Below are positions 1 to 5,207 of a stretch of 5,207 bases of DNA, piece after piece (position 1 is the stretch's first letter; the number at the start of each line of letters is the position of its first letter). The notes under the pieces were generated by a model. The model was not told the DNA's origin and made no database searches. It saw nothing but the letters and a program-made list of their open reading frames with translations. Both the position numbers and the translations under genes were made by a program. The stretch is from Acidimicrobiia bacterium (GTDB lineage: Bacteria; Actinomycetota; Acidimicrobiia; IMCC26256; BP-133), in NCBI GenBank assembly GCA_025923175.1, contig JAICGL010000319.1, positions 1-5,207 on the forward strand, read 5' to 3'.

Positions 1-597
1 CATCGACTCCTCCGCCCCGACGACGGCGATGGGCACGATCGGGACGCCGGCCCGCATGGCGGTCTCCACGAACCCGCCGCGGCCGAAGCGCTTGAGCTGG
101 TAGCGGTCCTTGTAGAGCTTGCTCGGCCCCTTCACCCCTTCAGGGAAGACGAGGGCGAGTTGGCCCTCGTCGTGGAGGAGCCGATTCGCATTGTCGGGAT
201 GGGCCGTGACGCCCCCGGCACGCGACCACAGGGTTCCGACGACCGGCACGCCGCGGAAGAAGAAGTCGGCCAGGCCGTAGACCGGACGGCCCAACTCTTT
301 CTCGATGCCGTGCATGATGACGGGAGCGTCGGACGGGACCGCCGCGGCGTGGTTCGCCACGAGCAGGGCGCCGCCGGCCCGCGGAATGCGCTCAAGACCT
401 TCCCATTCCGCACGGAACCACCGGGTGTAGATCGGGTCGTAGACCATCCGGGCGATCTGGCGCATCCGCTCGCTGCGGCCCCAGCCGTCGACGTCGGACA
501 GCCTGCCCTCGAGGTCTTCGACGCCGGGGTTCGGCGGGCGGGGGACGGGCACGAGTTCCCGACCCGTCGATGACGTCTCGGGGGGGATGAGAGGCAT
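1..597 (-). CDS. Lysophospholipid acyltransferase family protein (PlsC/LPLAT type), C-terminus beyond left edge
   Basis: Translating the minus strand from the ATG at 597 gives 199 uninterrupted codons to the window edge. The protein probably transfers an acyl chain to a lysophospholipid or related glycerolipid at the inner membrane face; the substrate cannot be read from sequence. Residues 1-35 are Pro-rich and look disordered. The acyltransferase fold starts near residue 60. The catalytic histidine motif is LLVANHAAAVPSD (His83, Asp90), the phosphate-binding block is LVFPEGVKGPSKLYK (FPEG at 151-154), and a later strand reads AGVPIVPIAVVGAEES near residue 190. His and Asp are separated by six residues, not the four of classical PlsC; actinobacterial relatives with NHSG-type motifs show the same spacing, from memory. 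No strong ribosome binding site precedes ATG 597. An in-frame GTG at 621 is an alternative start. The gene diverges from the MFS gene. Family is secure; substrate is unknown. Confidence 0.9.
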   Translation of the reverse strand, partial: MPLIPPETSSTGRELVPVPRPPNPGVEDLEGRLSDVDGWGRSERMRQIARMVYDPIYTRWFRAEWEGLERIPRAGGALLVANHAAAVPSDAPVIMHGIEKELGRPVYGLADFFFRGVPVVGTLWSRAGGVTAHPDNANRLLHDEGQLALVFPEGVKGPSKLYKDRYQLKRFGRGGFVETAMRAGVPIVPIAVVGAEESM

Positions 598-630
598 GGT
601 GGTCGGGAGTTCGGGCTCCACAGGCCGCCC

Positions 631-638
631 ATTATGGT
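631..638. promoter_or_regulatory. Candidate overlapping divergent -10 elements
   Basis: In the gap between the divergent acyltransferase and MFS genes, the plus strand reads ATTATGGT. TATGGT (633-638) fits the TANNNT -10 pattern for the MFS gene, ending ten bases before ATG 649. On the other strand CATAAT (636-631) is a five-of-six match to TATAAT, 33 bases before the acyltransferase ATG. No convincing -35 box is visible on either strand; TTCGGG at 610-615 is the best plus-strand candidate at 17 bp spacing. If the plus-strand element is real, the MFS protein must start at 649 and not 634. Confidence 0.3.
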
Positions 639-1947
639 CGGGCCCCTGATGACAGGACGGAGCCGAGGCCTACGGCACGCCTTCCGGGCGTTGCGGCATC
701 GGGACTTCGCCCTGTTCTGGTCGGGAGCGTTGGTGTCGAGCATCGGCATGTGGATGCAGGGCGTGACGATCCCGTTTGTCATCCACGAGGTCACCGGCTC
801 GGCCACCTGGGTGGGGCTGAGCGCCTTCGCCCAGTTCGCCCCGGTCATGGTGATGAGCCCCCTGGGGGGCGGGCTCGCCGACCGCCACGCCCGCCGCACG
901 ATCCTCATCTGGAACCAGGCGGCGTTGCTGGTCCTTGCCCTGGCCCTCTGGCTGTCGGTGCAGGGCGGGGCGGTCCGCCCGGGCCTGATGGTGGTCCTGG
1001 TCGGTCTCAGCGGCGTCGTGGCCGGCCTCGGCATCCCCGCCTGGCAGAGCTTCGTGACCGAGCTGGTACCCCGGGAGTCCCTGCTCAACGCGGTCACGCT
1101 CAACACGGCCCAGTTCAACGTGTCGCGGGCGATCGGGTTCATGCTCGGTGGGCTCGCCCTCTACTCGGTCGGGCCCGGACTGTCGTTCCTCGTCAATGGC
1201 CTGTCGTATCTGGCGGTGCTGGCCGCCCTGATGACGATCCGGCCACGACCCGCTCCCTCATCGGTGTTCATCACCGACGTCCAGATTCCCGAGCTTGCCG
1301 GCCCGGCGACGTTCCGGCTCGGCCTCGCCTACGTGCGTCAGCATCCCGGGCTCCAGCTGGCCGTGTTGACCTGCGGGATCGTCTGGTTTCTCGGCGGTCC
1401 GGTGATCCAGCTGGCCCCCGTCTTCGCTCGTGACACCTTCGGCGTCGACGAACGCGCCTACGGCTTCCTGGCTGCCGCCCTCGGGATCGGCGCCACCGCC
1501 GGGTCGGTGCTCATCAGCGCCTACGGAGACGGTGTCCGCCGGTCACGGCTCATCGTCAACGCCATTGTGGTCTACGGCCTTGCGGTACTCGGCATGGCGC
1601 TCACCCCGACCTACGCCGGCGGCCTGGTCGCGATGGCCGCCATCGGCCTCGGCTACCTGGCAGTCGCCAGCGCCCTGATGACGTCCATCCAGCTGGCGGT
1701 CGACGACCGGTTCCGGGGCCGGGTACTCGCTCTCTACGTGATGGTGTTCACCGGCGCGTACCCGCTCGGGTCGCTCCTCCAGGGCATCGCCACCGACCAC
1801 TTCGGCGTTCGCGCGGTCGTGGGCACTGCCGGCGCGATCATGCTCTGCTACGCCGCGCTGCTGGCGTCAAAGCCCGCGGTGATCGCCGTGTTCGACGGTG
1901 CGGTTCAGGGCGCCTTGTTCCAGGGAGTCGACCAGCCCGGCGGGTAG
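634..1947 (+). CDS. MFS transporter, EntS/MFS_3-type exporter
   Basis: A 437-residue major facilitator superfamily protein of the EntS-like (MFS_3) group, with about 12 predicted membrane segments. It is likely a proton-driven exporter of a small molecule such as a siderophore or drug; the substrate is not identifiable. The start LRHRDFALFWSGALVSSIGMWMQ is typical of the group. Signature motif A lies between segments 2 and 3 as GGLADRHARRTIL (Asp83, Arg84, Arg87, Arg88). The characteristic NAVTLNTAQFNVSRAIG sits at 152-168. A cytoplasmic loop at about 206-235 separates the halves. ATG 634 gives the longest form; the in-frame ATG at 649 is equally plausible and fits the -10-like TATGGT at 633-638 better. 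Neither has a clear Shine-Dalgarno. The last 14 residues, after the final membrane segment, are encoded in DNA that also encodes the end of the opposing peptidase gene. Length is normal for the family. Confidence 0.93.
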   Translation: MVGPLMTGRSRGLRHAFRALRHRDFALFWSGALVSSIGMWMQGVTIPFVIHEVTGSATWVGLSAFAQFAPVMVMSPLGGGLADRHARRTILIWNQAALLVLALALWLSVQGGAVRPGLMVVLVGLSGVVAGLGIPAWQSFVTELVPRESLLNAVTLNTAQFNVSRAIGFMLGGLALYSVGPGLSFLVNGLSYLAVLAALMTIRPRPAPSSVFITDVQIPELAGPATFRLGLAYVRQHPGLQLAVLTCGIVWFLGGPVIQLAPVFARDTFGVDERAYGFLAAALGIGATAGSVLISAYGDGVRRSRLIVNAIVVYGLAVLGMALTPTYAGGLVAMAAIGLGYLAVASALMTSIQLAVDDRFRGRVLALYVMVFTGAYPLGSLLQGIATDHFGVRAVVGTAGAIMLCYAALLASKPAVIAVFDGAVQGALFQGVDQPGG

Positions 1948-3152
1948 ACGAGGTAGGCCGTCCCTCCCGAGTGGGTGAGCCACTGGTTCTCAAGCTCCGC
2001 CCGCTTGTAGGTACGGCGGATGTCGTCGCCTTTCCCGGCCGGGTCGTTGACGACCGGGTCGCCGTTGGCGTCGAAGCCGACCAGCACTCCGAGGTGACCG
2101 TCAGAGCTGCGGACGGGTGCCCCGCTCAGCTGTCCCGGATTCCAGGCGTAGCTCATGCCGACCGGCACGCCGGCGACGATCCACGGTTCGGCGTCGGCCA
2201 GGCTGCGGAAGCGCGCGACGGATGCCTCGAGGTTCCGGGTGGCGGCGAAGGCGGTGTTGAACGGCCAGTTGCCGTGCCCCTCGTAGACCCAGTCGTAGAC
2301 GCCGTCGACAGCGGCCCGCACCTTGGGCTCGCACGGCCCGGCGTCCTTGGCCCAGTAGCTGAGGATCATCGACATCGACGTCGGTGAGCACCAACCCGCG
2401 TCGCCGTCGGGATACGACTGCGTACAGCCCTGAACGTCGAGGACCCTGTTCCATCGGGCCGGATCGCCTGACGCCGGCGGCGGCGGGGCCCCCGCTCGCC
2501 GCTTTGGTTGCGCCGTCGAGACGGCCACCGCCGCCATCTGCAGGCTGGGAACGGCGTCGGGCCGGGCGGTCATGAGCCGCACCTTCACCTGAACGGCCTC
2601 GGCCGCCGGCTTCCCATCGGCGATAACCAACGTGTCGGTAGTCATGACCGCGTCGTCGTCGCGCTGGTCCTTGACCGAGTGGCGGGAGACCGTGGACCGG
2701 TCGGCGGCCCACACACCGGCGCTGTACCACCTGGTGAGGCGTCCGCCCGGCAGTTGCGCCCGCACCGAGATCTCGATCCATGAACCCGGCGGGGTGTCGA
2801 CGTTCCACGACGGGACAGCCCGCACAATCCCGAAGCCGGCCGGCGTCAGCGGGCTCGTGACCTCGCCGAAGACGTACGGCCCGCCGTTGTAGTAGTGCTT
2901 GCCGCCGTAGGCGCCGGGAGCGTCGCTGGCCGGCTGCGCCGTCGCCGGATCGAGGGCGAGGCGCCCATCGGCCGTGCTGATCGTGCCGGCGCCGCGCTCC
3001 CACCCGTCGAACGGGCTGACGCCCGGTCCGCCCCCCGCCCGCCAGAAGAACTGGGACGCCAGGTACCCGGCTTCGGCTGCGCCCGCCGGTGACCCCGGCA
3101 CGGGCAGCGCTGCGCTGGCGAGGACTCCGAGCAGGAGGACGAGTGGCCGCAC
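1905..3152 (-). CDS. Secreted C39-like family cysteine peptidase
   Basis: A 415-residue exported protein. The GTG start at 3152 is followed directly by a signal peptide (Arg2, hydrophobic core LVLLLGVLASAALPV, likely cleavage after the AGA at 23-25), which supports this start. Residues about 30-212 form a probable beta-sandwich domain seen in actinobacterial C39-family proteins, with conserved-looking WNVDTPPGSWIEISVRA and RWYSAGVWAAD. A Pro-rich linker follows at about 214-230. The C-terminal C39-like (peptidase_C39_2) domain carries Gln245 as candidate oxyanion residue, Cys255 in GWCSPTSMSMILSYW, His353 in DGHLGVLVGFD and Asp370 in VVNDPAGKG, a full papain-like catalytic set. YDWVYEGHGNWPFNTAFAA near 286-304 is also family-typical. 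There is no ABC-transporter fusion, so it is not a bacteriocin-processing exporter. Besides Cys255 the only cysteines are 243 and 274. It lies 57 bp downstream of the MATE gene on the same strand. Peptidase activity and target are inferred. Confidence 0.9.
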   Translation of the reverse strand: MRPLVLLLGVLASAALPVPGSPAGAAEAGYLASQFFWRAGGGPGVSPFDGWERGAGTISTADGRLALDPATAQPASDAPGAYGGKHYYNGGPYVFGEVTSPLTPAGFGIVRAVPSWNVDTPPGSWIEISVRAQLPGGRLTRWYSAGVWAADRSTVSRHSVKDQRDDDAVMTTDTLVIADGKPAAEAVQVKVRLMTARPDAVPSLQMAAVAVSTAQPKRRAGAPPPPASGDPARWNRVLDVQGCTQSYPDGDAGWCSPTSMSMILSYWAKDAGPCEPKVRAAVDGVYDWVYEGHGNWPFNTAFAATRNLEASVARFRSLADAEPWIVAGVPVGMSYAWNPGQLSGAPVRSSDGHLGVLVGFDANGDPVVNDPAGKGDDIRRTYKRAELENQWLTHSGGTAYLVYPPGWSTPWNKAP

Positions 3153-3209
3153 GGCCCCAGTATTGCCGCCGGGCGCTGAGGCACCAGTGAGCCTCTGGAC
3201 AGCTCCGGG

Positions 3210-4535
3210 TCAGGCGCCGGTGACGGCCCACACGTTGCCGGCGAAGCGCCACACCATTCCGGCGAGACGGGCGACCATCAGCAGGGTGACTGCGCCCCAC
3301 AGCCACAGGAGTGTGCCGCCGAGGGTGCCGGCCAGGACGGCGGCCGGGAGGAACACGACGAAGGCGCCGACCATGGCGCCGGCCAGGTAGCGGAGGTCGC
3401 CGGCGCCGATGAGGACACCGTCGAGCACGAACACCACTGCATTGAGCGGCTGGAGGGCGGCCACGATCCACAGGACCTGCTCGGTCAGTTGGACGACCGC
3501 CGCATCGTCAGAGAACAGCGGGCCCAGTATCGGCCGCAGCAAGGCCACCAGCCCGCCGACGGCGAGGCCGGCCAGCACGCCCCATTCCACCATCCGCCGG
3601 GCGGCGGCCCGGGCGCCGTCGGCGTCGCCGGCCCCGAGCAGTCGCCCGACCATGGCCTGGGCGGCGATGGCCACGGCGTCGAGGCTGAGCGCCAGGAATG
3701 TCCACAGCTGAAAGGCGACCTGGTGGGCGGCCAGCGGCACCTCGCCCAGCCGGGAGGCGACGGCGGTGGCCACAGCCAGCGCGGCCAGCAGCGAGCCCGT
3801 CCGGAGGAACAGGTCACGGCCGATGACGATCAGCGACCGCAGCGTCGCCGGGTCGGGCCGCCAGCCGACCTGCGCCCTGCGGGCGTGGCGGGCAATGTGG
3901 CGGCAGAACACCACCGCCGCGCCGACCTGGGCGATGTTGGTGGCCCAGGCCGAAGCCGCCAGCCCCATCCCCAGGCCGTAGATGGCCACGAGTTCGAAGA
4001 CGAGGTTGGCCAGGTTGGCGAGGAGGGCGATCCGGAGCGGCGTCACGGTGTCCTGGAGGCCCCGCAGGTAGCCGACGCCGACCAGGGCCAGCATGACCGG
4101 CACCATTCCCAGCGAGGCGATCCGCAGGTACAGCAGTGCATGGGGCCGCACCACCGCCGACGGGCCCATCAGGTTGACGAGCAGCGGCGCTCCGAGCAGC
4201 CCGCCCAACGCCAGCGCCAGGCCGATGATGAGCGCCAGCCACAGACTCTGCACGGCGTTGTGGGCGGTCTGTTCCGACTTCCCCGCGCCGGCCGCGCGGG
4301 CGACAGCTGCCGTGGTGCCGTAGGACAGAAAGTTGAACACGGTGAAGGCGGTTGTGAGCACGGTGCCGGCGACGGCGAGACCGCCGAGCTGGGGTGTCCC
4401 CAGGTGCCCGACCACCGCGGTGTCGACGAGGATGTAAAGCGGCTCGGCGGCCAGCGAGCCGAGCGCCGGCACGGCGAGGCGGAGGATCTCCCGGTCGGCG
4501 GGGTGCCGGCCGGGTCGGGTCGGGCGGTGGGGCAC
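3210..4535 (-). CDS. MATE family efflux transporter, DinF-like subfamily
   Basis: A 441-residue multidrug and toxin extrusion (MATE) protein with 12 predicted membrane segments in two related halves, likely an H+- or Na+-coupled antiporter exporting organic compounds. The start region DREILRLAVPALG is followed by EPLYILVDTAVVGHLG in segment 1; Asp38 there matches the membrane acid used for cation coupling in the DinF branch. Other subfamily blocks are YLRGLQDTVTPL (156-167), AAHQVAFQLWTF (269-280) and LDAVAIAAQAMVGRLLGAGD (285-304). Length is normal and no key block is missing. The start is GTG 4535; the conserved sequence begins about 14 residues in and no better in-frame start is visible. 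A GGGGAA on the minus strand lies about 11 bases upstream, a marginal ribosome binding site. It diverges from the GNAT gene across 21 bp and precedes the peptidase on the same strand, so the two may share a transcript. Subfamily is confident; substrate is unknown. Confidence 0.93.
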   Translation of the reverse strand: MPHRPTRPGRHPADREILRLAVPALGSLAAEPLYILVDTAVVGHLGTPQLGGLAVAGTVLTTAFTVFNFLSYGTTAAVARAAGAGKSEQTAHNAVQSLWLALIIGLALALGGLLGAPLLVNLMGPSAVVRPHALLYLRIASLGMVPVMLALVGVGYLRGLQDTVTPLRIALLANLANLVFELVAIYGLGMGLAASAWATNIAQVGAAVVFCRHIARHARRAQVGWRPDPATLRSLIVIGRDLFLRTGSLLAALAVATAVASRLGEVPLAAHQVAFQLWTFLALSLDAVAIAAQAMVGRLLGAGDADGARAAARRMVEWGVLAGLAVGGLVALLRPILGPLFSDDAAVVQLTEQVLWIVAALQPLNAVVFVLDGVLIGAGDLRYLAGAMVGAFVVFLPAAVLAGTLGGTLLWLWGAVTLLMVARLAGMVWRFAGNVWAVTGA

Positions 4536-4542
4536 GGGCCAC

Positions 4543-4548
4543 TAGTTT
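4543..4548 (+). promoter_or_regulatory. Candidate -10 element for a leaderless GNAT transcript
   Basis: TAGTTT matches TANNNT in the 21 bp between the divergent MATE and GNAT genes. It ends eight bases before position 4557, so transcription would begin at or very near the GNAT ATG. The absence of any Shine-Dalgarno there agrees with leaderless translation, which is common in actinobacteria. No clear -35 hexamer is seen; that region would lie inside the MATE coding sequence. This is a short motif in a short gap, so it is tentative. Confidence 0.3.
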
Positions 4549-4556
4549 CCCCGCCG

Positions 4557-5111
4557 ATGCGCATCCGCGAGGCAACGAAGGAAGACTTCGAAGAGATTGC
4601 CCGGCTGACGCTGGATGCCTACCGGGCGCTCGACATGTGGGTGGGCGACGATTATGCGGGTCACCTGGCCGACGTCGAGAGCCGGGCCAAGGCGGAGAAC
4701 ACCCTCGTCCTGGTAGCCGAAGACGACCTTCCGAACCCGGCCGCCGTCACCGCCGCCGTCGTCGCGGGCAACGAGGTTCCACCCGCCCCGGAGCGCCGCC
4801 TGCTCGGATCGGTCACGCTCACCATCGGCGGCGGGCCGTACTTCGAGTGGGACCCCGACGTCGACGGCGACTGCGGCTTCCGGATGCTGGCCGTCGATCC
4901 TGCCGTTCAGGGTCGGGGTGTCGGGCCACGGCTGGTGGCGGAATGCCTCGAGCGCGCACGGGCGGCCGGCTGCCGGCGCATGGTCATCGGCTCGACCGAG
5001 TGGATGACCACCGCCCACCGCATCTACGAGCGGCTCGGGTTCCGCCGGGCCCCTGAAAACGATCAGATGTGGGGCGACATCCGGGGGCTGTGCTTCACCC
5101 TCGATCTCTGA
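4557..5111 (+). CDS. GNAT family N-acetyltransferase
   Basis: A 184-residue single-domain GNAT protein that transfers an acetyl group from acetyl-CoA to an amine on a small molecule or protein; the acceptor is unknown. MRIREATKEDFEEIARLTLDAY is the usual first strand and helix, so ATG 4557 is preferred although the frame stays open far upstream. The acetyl-CoA site (motif A) is FRMLAVDPAVQGRGVGPRLV, with the pyrophosphate loop Q-G-R-G-V-G at 118-123. Motif B follows as TTAHRIYERLGFRRAPENDQ (151-170). Between LVLVAEDD (50-57) and RLLGSVTL (81-88) is an Ala/Pro/Val-rich stretch of about 23 residues where relatives I recall have a short turn. No Shine-Dalgarno precedes the ATG; a -10-like TAGTTT ends nine bases before it, consistent with a leaderless transcript. 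It converges on the GGDEF gene with nine bases between stop codons. Confidence 0.92.
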   Translation: MRIREATKEDFEEIARLTLDAYRALDMWVGDDYAGHLADVESRAKAENTLVLVAEDDLPNPAAVTAAVVAGNEVPPAPERRLLGSVTLTIGGGPYFEWDPDVDGDCGFRMLAVDPAVQGRGVGPRLVAECLERARAAGCRRMVIGSTEWMTTAHRIYERLGFRRAPENDQMWGDIRGLCFTLDL

Positions 5112-5120
5112 GGGCGAACG

Positions 5121-5207
5121 CTACGAGCTCTGCACGCTGCCGTCGCCGGCGAACTGCCGCACGCAGGCTCGCCCGGCCCGCTTGGCGTCGTAGAGGGCGA
5201 AGTCGGC
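5121..5207 (-). CDS. GGDEF domain protein (diguanylate cyclase type), last 28 codons only
   Basis: The minus strand reads from the window edge through 28 sense codons to a TAG at 5123-5121. The peptide begins ADFALYDAKRAGRACVRQF and ends in a short Gly/Ser tail. The pattern A-D-x-A-L-Y-x-A-K-x-x-G-R-x-x-x-x-x-F is the well-known last helix and strand of GGDEF domains, which make cyclic di-GMP from two GTP. The GG(D/E)EF active site, inhibitory site and any sensor domains lie outside the window, so catalytic competence cannot be judged. Domain identity is well supported despite the short length, because the signature is specific and sits correctly next to the stop codon. Confidence 0.88.
   Translation of the reverse strand, partial: ADFALYDAKRAGRACVRQFAGDGSVQSS

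Noticed and set aside
132..1142. A 336-residue open frame on the minus strand covering parts of the acyltransferase and the MFS antisense.
   Set aside because: It is out of frame with the acyltransferase, whose FPEG and NH...D motifs are clear, and its Arg/Ser/Pro-rich translation resembles no family. It is a frame shadow.
1905..3152. Bacteriocin maturation by a C39 peptidase beside exporters (a RiPP or lantibiotic-like locus).
   Set aside because: The peptidase is a secreted stand-alone C39-like protein with no ABC transporter fusion. No double-glycine leader peptide, modifying enzyme or immunity gene is visible in the window.
3159..3164. AATACT on the minus strand, six bases before the peptidase GTG, considered as a -10 element for a leaderless transcript.
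   Set aside because: It matches TATAAT only partly, lacks the leading T and has no -35 partner. Co-transcription with the MATE gene is at least as likely.
3178..3195. Small inverted repeat GAGGC/GCCTC with an 8-base loop, just downstream of the MATE stop, considered as a terminator.
   Set aside because: The stem is only five base pairs and no T-run follows in either direction. Such repeats arise often by chance at this base composition.
2101..3471. A 456-residue open frame on the minus strand across the peptidase and the end of the MATE gene.
   Set aside because: Its Arg/Gly-rich translation is typical of a shifted frame in GC-rich DNA. The overlapping peptidase frame has a signal peptide and a complete catalytic set.
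3489..4556. The GNAT frame is open upstream to an ATG at 3489, which would give a 540-residue protein.
   Set aside because: The extra 356 residues are antisense to the well-conserved MATE gene and have a Gln/Arg/Gly/His-rich composition with no recognisable domain. Recognisable GNAT sequence begins exactly at ATG 4557. The open frame is a by-product of high GC content.

Overview
This is a GC-rich, tightly packed stretch of bacterial chromosome with six genes. Strong G/C preference at third codon positions, frequent GTG starts and protein types familiar from actinobacteria point to Actinomycetota. The acyltransferase and the secreted C39-like peptidase look, from memory, most like those of Acidimicrobiia or related lineages. 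That placement is an inference, because no rRNA or other marker gene is present.

Layout, left to right: (1) the N-terminal 199 residues of a lysophospholipid acyltransferase on the minus strand, running off the left edge; (2) a complete MFS exporter of the EntS/MFS_3 type on the plus strand; (3) a complete secreted C39-like cysteine peptidase on the minus strand, whose 3' end overlaps the 3' end of the MFS gene by 43 bp; (4) a complete MATE exporter of the DinF type on the minus strand, 57 bp upstream of the peptidase and possibly co-transcribed with it; (5) a complete GNAT acetyltransferase on the plus strand, divergent from the MATE gene across 21 bp; (6) the last 28 codons of a GGDEF (diguanylate cyclase type) protein on the minus strand, running off the right edge and ending 9 bp from the GNAT stop.

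Only about 123 bp (roughly 2.4%) lies outside coding sequence, and no non-coding stretch exceeds 57 bp. I see no tRNA or rRNA, CRISPR array, insertion sequence, attachment site, riboswitch or clear rho-independent terminator. The two divergent junctions are so short that promoters must sit in or next to the neighbouring gene. One carries overlapping -10-like elements on both strands, and the other a -10-like element placed for leaderless transcription.

The genes do not form an obvious pathway. They cover membrane lipid acylation, two unrelated exporters, a secreted peptidase, a small-molecule or protein acetyltransferase and c-di-GMP signalling. The likeliest functional pair is MATE plus peptidase, on orientation and spacing alone. 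I do not see convincing evidence of a new multi-gene system; the points worth checking are gene architecture and start sites.
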